Positions 43,301 through 55,300 of a DNA stretch of 64,000 nucleotides are shown here, piece by piece. The stretch is from positions 157,043 through 221,042 of the forward strand of contig MNCI01029287.1 of NCBI GenBank assembly GCA_015680685.1, in the 5' to 3' direction. The position numbers were made by a program, and so were the translations under genes. Below the pieces are notes generated by a model, which was not told where the DNA came from, made no database searches, and saw only the letters and a program-made list of their open reading frames with translations. How positions within the stretch are numbered: the first letter of the stretch is position 1; every line of letters starts with the position of its first letter. The DNA is from Gnetum montanum. Lineage: Eukaryota; Streptophyta; Gnetopsida; Gnetales; Gnetaceae.

Positions 43301-46300
43301 CAGGCTTCAGTGCTGGAATTACCCCTATTGGGGGAGTGGATTACCATGGGACGAGGCTCTGCCAAGCCAAAAATGCAGGACATACAGCTCATGCAGGTAG
43401 AGGGCCTGCTTGGAGCGGTGGTGCTCAAGTTGGACAGCAAGATTGGGCAGCCCAATAAAACCACATCGTGCAAGAAATCCACGTAGTGGGATTTGGATTT
43501 GGGGGTGTAGCGAATGCTACAGGAGGTGTATCACCGACGTGTATCTGCATCTCCATGAAGATCCTCGCTTGGAACTATCGGGGCCAGGGTACCCCGTACA
43601 AAGGAAATATCCTATGAATGATGTTTAGGGAGGTAGGTTGCGAGGTGGTTTGTTTACAAGAAACAAAGGTCCAAAGGATCGAAAGGAAGTTGCTGATCTA
43701 GGAGGGCTAGACAACCTAGATGGTGCCTAGCAAGGGATGTGCAGGACGTTTGGCCATTCTGGCCAAAATCCCAATCAGTTTTGTAGATGATTCTGATTAG
43801 AGTCAAACTGTCTATGTGCCACAAGTGGATCTCTGGATAACAAATTTTTATGGGGTGTAGAACTGGGAGATCCGGGTCCAGGAACTCAAATGTGTGGTTG
43901 GGGTCATCCCCAATAGAGCCAGATGGATGTTGCTGGGGGATTTCAACCAAAGGCTCTATTGTTGGGAGAAATCTTGAAACGACTGCATTGATCCATCAGG
44001 GGCCGAGGCATGCATCTAGTTTCTTCATCAATATGAGTTGATTGACTTGGAGATCTTGGGGTGTAAATTCACTTGGAGTAACCACTGGAGGGGCACTAAT
44101 CACGTCCAGTCCAGGATCGATCGAATATGGGTGAATGAGCAACCACCGGTCCATTTTGTGTCATTTCTAGTTGGAGGAGAGTCAGGAGCCCAGGCCCTTT
44201 AGATTTGAGCGGGCTTGGCTACACAAAGCCTGGCTGAAACTAGTGGTGGTTGAAATCTGGAAAAATTATATTGTGGCATAGGAGCCCTGACAGTTCCTGA
44301 GGGATGGTGTGTGAGCTTTGAAAAATGGTATCAAGGCGAGAGCATCAAATGACAAGTACAACTTCTAGGGGTACAGAGCATGTGCAGACGGAACTATGGG
44401 AGATCCAAAGGTTGCAGGAAGTGGGGGTAGCCTGGGACATTGAAGAATAAGAGCTGCTTAGGGAACTCTAGGAGCTTGATAGGGAGGAAGAGAGCTATTG
44501 GTGATAGCGGTCAAGGGGTGACTTGGTTGCAGGAAGGGGACAAACATACATGGTTCTTCTTTGCCACAACCAAACAAAATAGGGCCCACAAGAACAAACT
44601 CTAGTATTTGCTAGAGGGCATCGGTGGGGGAGGCCCACAAAGCAATAGGAAGGGGCTGGACGCCTTGTAGAAGTTTTGGGAAGACATATGGAGATGGAAG
44701 GACATAGAACTGATCTCTTTGCCAATCACAAGGGTCATCACAAGTGCTGATAACTCCAATTTACTGCATCCTTTCTTGTAGGAGGAGCTACGGTGGGCTT
44801 TGAAATCCATGCAGTCCAACAAGGCTTTGGGACCTAATGGATGGCCGATTGAATTTTTTAGGGAGTATGAGGATCTCTTGGGATCCAATCTGCTGGATGC
44901 ATACAATAGTATGCTTTGTTGGTAGTAGGTTAGGAGGGAAATCAACTGCTCAAGGTTGGTGCTGCTTCCCAAGGTCCCTAACTCGACATCACTGGGGCAT
45001 TTTTGGTCCATCGAGGTCTGCAACACGTTGCTGTGTGTTTTCTCCAAGCTGCTAGTTGGGCACCTTGTGCTGTTGATGGGGAAGTTGGTTGGGGAGCATT
45101 AGGCAGGGTTCATTAAGGGACATTATCTACGGGACCAAATGTTGCTCTTGCAAGAGATTTTGCACTCCATTAAGGTGGCCAAATTTCCAGGCATGTGCAT
45201 CAAACTAGACATAACCAAGGCCTACGACACTGTGAGCTGGGCAGCACTTAGGTTGGTGATGATGGAGAAGGGGTTCGATGCAAAGTTTGTCAATCTCTGC
45301 ATTCAAATGCAACAAAGTGGCTGGTATTCATGAAGGGGAGGCTATGTGGGTTCACTGGAACAGGACATGTAGTGAGGCAAAGTGATCCGTTGTCTCTGCT
45401 CTTGTTTATCATTGTCATGGACCTGTTTAAAGGCTATTGCCTTGACAAAGGTGTTTAGGGACTTCAAGTTGTTGGAGTGCACAATGTGGCAACCCATTAT
45501 GCGGATGATACGATGGTGTTTTCCAGGGCTGCAGTGCCACATGTTGTGGCCTTGTTACGAGCAATGGAGAGGATGCAGTGGGAGGTAGGTCTCGAAGTCA
45601 ATAAAGGAAAGTCAACCATTTATTTCACTCACACAGATGGAAGGGTGTAGGCCAAGATCATATAGACGTTGGGCATTCTATTGGGCCAAGCCCATGACAC
45701 ATACCTAGGAATGCCTATTTTTGATTGGAATAGGCAAAGGACTTGGTAGGGACTGGTGGAGCATGTCCAGTAGTGGACCACACTTTGGACTGGTCGTTTT
45801 TTGTCCAAGAAAGGGAAGATGGTGTTGGCTGCAATGGTTTTGATGGCAATTGCCTGGTTTACAGTGTCTATGGCAACGCCATTGGCCACGGTGGTGCAAA
45901 AAATTGACAGCATAGTGAGGGAGGTTGTGTGGTCTGGAGGCAAAGGGGGTAGGAAGATGCACTTGGTGTCGTGGATGGTCATAGCATGGCCCAAATTGGC
46001 GGGGGGCATTGGCATTTTGGGGTTTGGAGATGAGATGGCATTGGGCAGACATCGTCTGCGAAATAGGTACATGGGGCAGATTGAGGGAGTAGCGCTGTGG
46101 GTGCAAATGTTGCAGCAGAAATATCAAAGATGGGAGGTTCAGCTGGAGTGCTCCCAACTTTGGAAGAATTTTTGCGGCCATGCTGCTGTGGTGGAGTAGC
46201 TCGGATTTTTTGGGGTAGCACCCAAAGGAGCTAGTTAAATTTTGGTACTCGCAGGAAGAGGGGTGGGTAGCGATTTGGAAGTTTGTCTCCCTGAGAAGGT

Positions 46301-49300
46301 GAAGGCATTCGGTTGGTTGCTCAAACATAGGGTGTTGCCAGTGAGGGCCACGTTGAGAGAGGGGGATTCGGTTGGAAGTTAGCTGTCCACATTGCCAAGA
46401 GGCACTTGAAACATTGCATCATCTTATTTTTTGGTGTAGGTTCTCTTAGGAAGTGTGGTTGGCTGCAAATATCTCTCCTACTGCTGGTTTCCATGGGGAC
46501 TCTTTACAACTTGCCACATTGTGGGTCTTGTGGAAACATAGGAATTCCTTGATTTTTTGGGGACAACCACTACCTATGGCCATGGTGGTGGTCAGAGAAG
46601 CATGTGTGCTGTGGAAGGAGGCCATGGAACAACGCCTACTTTTTGAACTGTCATGGATAGAATTCTCCAGTTTGCCTGAATTATGGATGCTGGTTCAAAG
46701 GATGGTGTGGGTGGAAATGCTCAAACGCTTGGAAGGAGAACCGAACCTACCTACTCAGTAGTTCTACGACAACTAGGTGGGAGACACTACACAGTACAGG
46801 GGTAGGAGGATAGAAGTCACGGTGCAAGCATTGGCTGTTGTGCTGGGGGTGGAGGATGGAGGGGAAATTGTGGCGTTGGTTGCGAGGGCGCAAAATGATG
46901 CGAGGAAGTTCTTCATAGGCCACATTTCCAAGACTGCTAGTGAGCACATTCGAAAGTCTAGATTGCAAGGGGTTTGAAGGGATGCAGCACTCTTGGTGGA
47001 GTGGTATTTTGTGCAATTTGGGTACCCCCACAAACTGGTGGGGGTGCATTTCACTTTTCTCAAGCACCTTTGGCAGGGCTCCCTAGTTAACCTGCCTCAT
47101 TTTTTCTGGGATTCTCTTTGTAGGAGGCAGCTGGGGTGGCACCATGGGGTGATACTTGCACTTTGGCATGGGGGTGTGCTGATCATTCACTTGGCGCCAA
47201 CGATCATGTACCAACGGTGGCAGCGCCAAGGGCCTTAAGGAGGAGGGCGCTAGAAGATTGTTGCTTGGCGGCCAAGCAGGCATGGTTGGAGGAGCGAGCG
47301 CGGTGGTGGCTTTGGTGGGAGGACATGAGGTAGGAGGCCCGAAGCGAAGCGAATGAGTCATGCCTGCAGGACCTTAGGTGGATGGAAGTGGTGATTTCAA
47401 AGCATTGGACAGGATTGGTGCAGCTTAGAGCAGAGAACCAATGACTAGCACTTGGGCTGGGATTCAACGAGACAGCAGGTTGTGGTTGGCACAGATGCAT
47501 CAGAGACCTCAGTTGCGGCTGAGAATCTGGGGTTCGGGTTGCGTTTTGCTGAGATCGCAAGATGCAATGGTTTGGGGCCGAACATAGTCAGGTAGGGCCA
47601 CGGTCTCGCCAATAGGGGAAGGGGCATCTTGGCCATTAAGGGGTGTAATCTTTCATGTCTGTCCCTTGTCCTTTTGAACAGGGGTTGATTTTTTGGGGCG
47701 AGGGTACTGGGGCAATGTGAGGGGGTTGCATTGTGCAGGCATGTGGGTGATCATGATGTACGTTGCAGGTGATCGCTGTGTCACATGGTTGGGTTGTGCG
47801 GATTTGGGTCAGTGACCTTTGTGTACATTTGTACATTCATTTTTTTGGAATAAAATCATTTGATCATTTTTCAAAAAAAAAAAGAAAAAAGAAAAAAAAA
47901 AACAATACCTATGCTTAGCAGGGAACAATAATCTTTCCAACAAATAAATTGTAATCTGTGCAAGAATTGAAATAGTAACCTTTGTAAGAATAGAAACGTT
48001 AACCTGTTTAATAACAGAAATAGTAACTTGTGCAATAATTAAAAAATTATCCTATCTATGATTCCATCACGATGGAAACATCAGTATCTAACATATTGAT
48101 CATGTTGACTCATTAACATTACATAAATATCTTTTAAACAATAATTTTGCCCTCACAAATTAAATATGTTTAATGCCAAAGTTTTCAATGCAACTATAAC
48201 TCATTCTAGATGAAAACAAAATTTACATGGAGCAACAACGTCCAGATAAATCTACATACAACAAGGTCTTGGTCAGGAAAGTCCATCACTAGTTTACATC
48301 TCCTCTCTCAGACAAGGTTCCTCTTCCTTTGACAAAATTTGGATTTTAGAAAAAAAAAAACATAAGCAATGAGACATGAGTCTCAACAAGGAAAAAACTC
48401 GTTCCTACCTATAAGGTTCTAGAGATGTGCTAGTAGACAAGGTAGAAAGAGTGACATCAAGTTGTATCGATAATAGGCTCTCTCAGGGTTACTACAACAA
48501 GTCTTAGATGCAAACAAACAGCTACAAAAACAACCAATTAAGGGATTTGACCAACAACAACATTGACAGCAACTCCAAATCAACAACTCCTTTGGCAACA
48601 ATCAGAATCCGGACACTATAATTACTGGTGCTAACGTGGCCATTCAGATCCCTGCCCAGTAGTCCAATGTTTACTCTACCGGTGCATGTTTTAGCACAGT
48701 ACCCCACAGGAAATCAATGACACAACAATGCCTCAACCCACTACATCTAGCTAGCGATCCACAAATTTTTGATTTGCTATTGCCTCCAGTTGGTGATGCA
48801 TATTGACCAGTGGTCTCCTCATTATCAAAATTGAATTAACAGATATTAAGCCAAAAATAAGATAAAAATATCTGTAAAGGCCCTTGTAGGAGTGGGATTT
48901 CTATATTTGTAATTAAAAGATTTAGTGCTAACAAATTACTTAGGATTTTTTATCATTGCTTTGGTTCATATATCATAACATGTATTTTTTGTGTGCACAT
49001 GTTTCCTAATCTTTGGAGTTAAACCGAGGTTGTATGTTTGAATCCAATTTTATGTTTTATGCAAGCAGCTTTTTTAATGTCTGGCACAAACCTTTTTCTA
49101 ATCTTTATTCTACAAATCAATGTGGATATTAGTTGTTATTTGTCTCCACGGTTTTTTGAATTCATTTTAAGTATCTGTTTCTTATTTTTATTGTTCTTCT
49201 AAAATGTTTACCTTGAATACACAAGTAATTTTTTCTGCATGGTCAATGAATGATTGTTTTCTTTGTTTGGTTTGATGCTGTCATGTCTTCGCTGTCTATT

Positions 49301-52300
49301 CAGATTCAACATCCGAGATGTTCTCTTGATAAATTTGATTTAGTGGTGACTCCTCATCATGATTTTCATGCTTTGACACCTGCTGGTCATGCACAAGTCC
49401 CACGATTTTTACGAAATTGGTTAACGCCTAGAGAGCCTCCTGATAGGCGTGTGGTAAGAATATTCCATAATTTCTTGGATAGGGAACCGGAAAAAAATTT
49501 ATTTACTTGGTGGCTTTGGTGCAATATATGAAGGCTGTAAATTTGGAAGCCTGATTTTGGAATTATTATGTTGATTATTGCAGGTCCTTACTGTTGGAGC
49601 ATTGCATGGAGCTGATTTCACAACATTACGTGAAGCTGCACTTCAGTGGCAGGATGAACTTGCACCATTGCCAAAGCCATTGCTTGTTGTCAATATTGGA
49701 GGCCCTGCTAGTAAGATCATTTCTGGAAATGTTGAAATTGGTTAAAAATACTTCTTAACACATTTTTGAATTCGTTTGGCTCTTATGTTACTATTCCCTA
49801 TATTCTTTTGTATGTATACCAATATTTGTTTATTTTTTTTGATTTTATGAATAAATTGCTAAAAATATTAATTTTAAAATTTTAAATCAACCTATCTATT
49901 CAGAGATTGAATACAAGGGGTGGTTTCAATATAGTACATTTTCCTAAGAAGGATACCAATTTCCTAACGTAGATTCCTAGCTGTAAAAATGATTGTCACA
50001 TGAATTGCCTATCCTAACAGGTCATCTTAAGCTATGGGATACAAACAATGATGAAACTGATATCCAATTTCAAATTATAAAATCAAGATCATGTGGTCTA
50101 CATCTCTCATTATTCTTGAAGAAAATCATTTAATTTAAAAATTAATTGCTAGTGAATGTTGATAATTTGTGAATCTTTGTTCAAGCAGTATATTATGACG
50201 ACCTACAGGTGCAAAGTTGAAATCCCTGCATCGCTTCCCCACATAAAACCCATGCACTGTGAAATTGCTATCATAAAAGTCTTATGCTGCTCGCGCTATA
50301 TGACTTAGGATACGGGAAGCCTCCTTTTGTTCTTGTTTAGTTTTTTGTCGTGTTTAGGAAAAAATTCTAAGAAAGATATTATCATTAATATGTACAGACA
50401 TAATTATGTGCGAATGAGCGTTAGCCTCACAGCCACAGTGATTGTAAAGGTGATTTTGACACATTACCATTATTTTCATGCTGATATATTTCTTATCAAC
50501 TATGAATGCACCATTTAATGAAGGTGAAAACTGGAATCAAAGAAGACTATTGGGTTACAAAATATTAGCTATCCGAAAGATGTAGGAGAAAGAAAGTTAT
50601 TAGCATGGATTTCCTAGAGCAAGACTTCAAGTGTATTCCTTTATTTTTGAGTCACCGGTTCTGGGTCATCTCGGGGCAGACCATGCAAAAACATGATTTC
50701 GCATGGGGGAGTGTTCTCACTTAACTCAGAGGTTTAATACTTGTGGAATTTTTATGTATAGCTATTTTATTCTATTCCTTAGCTAAGGTATTTAGGGTAG
50801 ATGATATGATGGGCAAATTGTATCTTGTCTGCTACAGGTTATTTCTTATCTAAATCTTTGCTTTGATTGCTGATCTTATTGAAAAGCTTCATTAATGTAT
50901 CCTTGGCTATGAAACAAAACCTTTTTTCCCTGTTTGCTTCCTGTCTCTTTTAATCTGCATTGTTAAGGTAAGTTTTTTCTGGAACTATTTGTTTTATCTC
51001 AGACTAACTTCCCAAATAATTTTAACTTAATTATTTCATGACCATAATTACCAACAATCAACATATCATGATTGTAGAACAAATCGACAAACTTGCATGG
51101 TATACTAATTTGGAGTTAACTCAACAATCCACACTGCATCATGTAAATTTAAAGTTGTGAGTAAACACATCTAACTTTCTGTACCATTGCTTGGTTATTG
51201 CATTCAGGCCAGACAGTCTTCTCTTCAACATGCAATCCAAGTTTGATTACTGTTAATTCATGAAACCTTTTACCTGTTCCTTGTTGATCACTGTTGCTAA
51301 ATTACCATTTACTTCACTGTTATACAATGTGGAGACTGTTAATTTGCAACAGATCTTCTACTTTCGACCATATCATCTTCACAGTTGAATATTGCATTTT
51401 CAAACTCTGCTAAGAATTCTTTCAGAGGCATAAGTGTCTCAGCATTGTCGTTTTCTTGATTTTTGTTTGTTATAGTTTTAACATGTTTGATTCTTAGAGC
51501 CCCAAAAATTATTATCTCAATTCTTTACTCTAGCCACAAACTATTGAAATACTCCAAATATTTGGCTTTCATAACATAGAATCAACATTTTTGAGAATAA
51601 TTGTATAGTGATCCTGTTATTACTGAAACTCTTCTTGTGCAAGATTTTACTCCTTAGTATTGCCAGGATACCTTTGATGAGTGGGTTGCCTACCTTGCTT
51701 ATAGCTTACCCAAATTTATCATCATAATCTTGGCCTTTTCTACCTTTGATGAGTGGGTTGTCTACCTTGCTTATGGATTACCCAAATTTATTATCATCAT
51801 CCTAGCCTTGTTGTAACACCCTGCCCCTGGCTAGGATGAAGTGATGCCTAGGATTGCTAGTAATAACACAACGGAAGCATGACAAACTAAGAAACCGGTG
51901 GTGCAGGAAAATACATTACGAATAAATCACTCGATATATATATATTATGGAAGGTCCAATTGCACAAAAATCCATGCCAAACCAATGACTACGCATGCAT
52001 GTCAATTTATAAAACTGCATGTCTCTACATAAACCAAAAATCGGTACTGCTCTCACAGGATGCAAAACATAAACATCATCACATACATAAAAGTATAGTG
52101 AGGGTCATGCAAATATGAACAGTCCACACTACTATACATGGAAATATACATCAACCAATCCCCAAAGATATTTCCCTCCTTTGCTCTCTCTCTCAATGCC
52201 CGCCTACATCCTTGCAGCTTCCACTTGTAACCAAATAAAGTTAGTATAAAATTGAGTGGGAAGCATTTACACTTCCCCTCCTAGATGGTCAACAAGTGCT

Positions 52301-55300
52301 ACACTAGAGGAGAGGAATGGAGTACAAGGCAACCTGCATCAATTGTCAGTCTTGTGCATGCTCAAAGCAACACATGTACATACGATATCACACATAACAC
52401 TGGCATAATCATTACTAAAGTAAATAGATGGCAATCACATAGTCATAGATATAATCATTGTTAGACATAATCAATCATACATGCATTACACTGTACCACA
52501 TACATCTCTGCTATCATGTTCATGCCATCATACTCACTTCATACCATCAAACAACACATGGACCACACAATCATAGATCAATTATAAGATATATTAGTCA
52601 CACTATGATTCACAAACCGATACAATCATATATACCTTACCCATGTGGTTGTTAGGATACCCACACTCAATGTAGCATGTGAAACATTGCCATGAGTACT
52701 CATAAATAACCATTGCTTGCAAGCCTTTTTTTAGTATTTTATTTACCCAATCGGTGCTAGGGTATGTCAACTTGTGACCCTCAACCACTAGCCTTTTGGA
52801 GGATTGGCTATATGGACGAATACACCTATGCTACGTACTAGTTGTAGGGACAAACACACCTACGCTCTCCCACTTTTAGGATGAGGTCTGAGACAAGAGC
52901 CTCACTAATGCATCACAGTGGGGGGTCAATTCATAACTACCTCTAGGGCACCTCATCACCAACTAGTCTACATCCTTATGCTAGCACCACCCACCAATGA
53001 CCACTACAAGAGTCGTTGTGAAGACATGTACAACTCCATGCTAGCTTAAGCCAATAGATGTCGCAAGCACAGCACATCTAAAACAAACATAGCATGACCA
53101 CATATATCCATACCTAACACTCACATTCATTCCATGAAAACAATACCACAACTTGGCAAAACAAAATTTTGTGCCATAGGCATACTTTTTGAACTATATA
53201 TAATTTTGTAAAAATGACCACTAATGTAACCTCCAAGATGATATATGCCAAAAGAGAAAACAAATTCCACAATTAGAAAGTACATCTCAAGATGATCCCA
53301 ATGACACTAATTTGACCTCAGTTGGACTCTTGGAAGCAAAGTTACGTGTTCAAAGTTTAATTAATAAAATAATAAATAATAATATTTAATTACAGCTAGT
53401 GATAATTAAAACTCCTAGAAACTCCCATGCAACAATAGGCCCATAAAATATAATATTCCAACCATGCTAGTCTCTTCAACATCCCATCTAATATTCCACA
53501 AGTCCACATCATATCATACATCGCATATATATTAATAAACAATCCGTAACCAAAACTGTAAAAATTTTGGAAAATCTGCAAAACAATATGTCCAAACTTA
53601 ATCTTTTAACTATCTGCCCAGCATGCCCATATCACATAATCTTACACACTAATTTAGCAAAAATTACAGGAAAAGGTAAAGACAACCCACCAATTAAAAT
53701 TGTTACAGCAGAAAGTCTGAAACAAGCATGACATCCTTAGAAATCCGGCAAAACTCCTTTTCTATTCAAACAAGTTTTGTTCCTACATAGTTACGACCAA
53801 AGCAATTCTAAATCAAAGTTTAGAGCAAAGAAAAATCCATCCACAAAGCTCAAAATTCAGAAAAAGAGTGGAAAATGAAAGAAAATAGAAAAATGGGAAA
53901 AGAACAGAGTTAAACTCTGTTTCTGTTCAAACAAATAGAGAAAAAGAGAAAACAAAAACCCAAATTCCATGGGTAAGCAATGCAAATGGTGGTGGCCAAA
54001 GAAAAAGTAAAACAAACAGCAGTCCAAAAACTGTTAAAACATATTCAAAGTTTTTACTTTATGTATAAACCTTTCCTTCTTTTTCCCATTGCACGTCACA
54101 TGTGCTTGACCAAGAAATTTTTTTAAATAGAAATTATTTTCATAAGTTTTTTTTTTGTAATTTCTTTGCTAACTAATGCCTTACACTTCAATATGCATAA
54201 CAAACACATCGGGACTCCAAATTAACATCTATTTAAACCTATGTGATCCATATCAAACACACTACACATCCACATGCTAAAATCACATCTAAGTAACACA
54301 CAACATAGCGCTACACTTCAAATGCATAAACACCAAAAGCACCCGTAAAGGATAAATACTTACCAAATAGTTGCTCTTGTACCTCAGTCCAACATCATTG
54401 CCATCCACATCACTTGTCTAACAAATCACATAGGGCTAGTGTACATAATCATGTTAGTTAAGCATGTAAAGACATCATAATCATAACATATAAAGCACAA
54501 TCATAACAAACTACTTGTCCCCAATAACCCACTGAGACCACACACATAATATATACATCATAATCATACTGTCAATGTCTTTGGAAGGGATGTAACACGT
54601 GTCCCAATAAAATGGGCTCAGCTATTATGGATTACCCAAATTGCTGAACATATTTCACTTGTTGTTTGCAAAAACCCTTCAAAAAACATTTGTTGGCAGT
54701 GCCTGCAAAATTCCATTTGGGCATATAGTTTTCTTGTCCCTTAGAAATAGCATGAAGAAAGGCAAAAAACTTTAATACTATTTTGTTTGGGTTCTCATTC
54801 CAGTTGAAGAAAACACCATAAAACTCAAGGCAGAAAAGTGAAAACAGAATCAAACCATCTACGAAGGATGGTTATATCAAAATGCAACCAAGTAGTGATT
54901 GAATGATGGTCGTTTGGGTTTGTTATCGATAATTGATTGTTGTTGTCCAACAATGGACATTTGATCATCGTCTGTATTGAATCCTTTTTTCTTTTACTAC
55001 CTTGAGATCGATTTATTTAGAAGTTATAGTATTGCTTAAAAGTGCATTTCTTCGTCTAAAAAGATTTGTGTAATAATCCAAATTTGCTTCTTGTAATTTG
55101 TTTTTGTGTTTACCATGCATGAGGTAGGGAATTGCAAATATGGTTCTGAGTTTGCAGTCAAACTAGCACATGCTTTAAACCAAGAGCTTGATAAATGTGG
55201 CAGTGTTCGCATATCCTTTTCTAGGAGGACCCCTATAGAGGTGAATCTTTGTTCAAAGAACGTCTCTGTTCCTTTCAGTTTTGCTTTTCCACAGATGATG

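Larger units (their letters stand above)
42168..47900 (+). mobile_element. L1-type LINE in ELM1 intron 3, with TSD
   Basis: GC-richer than its surroundings. ORF1 part with DUF4283-like sequence and a zinc knuckle, then endonuclease, RT and zf-RVT. It ends at an A-rich tail (47872-47900) after GGAATAAAATCATTTGATC. Flanking direct repeats are 42137-42167 and 47901-47940. Both contain AACAATAC, TTAGCA and the exact AATAATCTTTCCAA; the right copy has extra bases. It has the same orientation as ELM1. Frames are broken by stops, so it is not active. Confidence 0.9.
42042..48890 (-). repeat. Probable LTR remnant split by a LINE
   Basis: At 42020-42036 the plus strand has AAGCTCTGATATCAAATTG, the complement of an initiator tRNA-Met-type primer site. 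TGTCACACCCC at about 42041 would be the LTR edge of a minus-strand element. The sequence resumes after the LINE at 47901. The far end near 48890 is a guess. Confidence 0.35.
41280..49303 (+). other. ELM1 intron 3 (8024 bases)
   Basis: About 5.7 kb of it is a LINE (42168-47900), inserted in what looks like an LTR fragment starting TGTCACACCCC at 42042. The remaining ends (41280-42040 and 48900-49303) are plain AT-rich intron. Confidence 0.85.
49711..55127 (+). other. ELM1 intron 5 (5417 bases)
   Basis: Holds a duplicated RTE-related segment (51660-51811), a 2.8-kb solo LTR (51812-54597) and the rest of the RTE tail (54598-54650). The other parts are AT-rich with no gene. Confidence 0.8.

Noticed and set aside
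42168-43486. Overlapping long frames on both strands as host genes
   Set aside because: They fall inside the LINE, whose GC-rich DNA gives long shadow frames; domain signals are only on the plus strand and in LINE order.
45629-46328. Minus-strand frames of 147 and 207 codons
   Set aside because: They are antisense to the LINE between RT and the zinc-binding domain, have no recognisable domain, and their compositional bias mirrors the sense strand.
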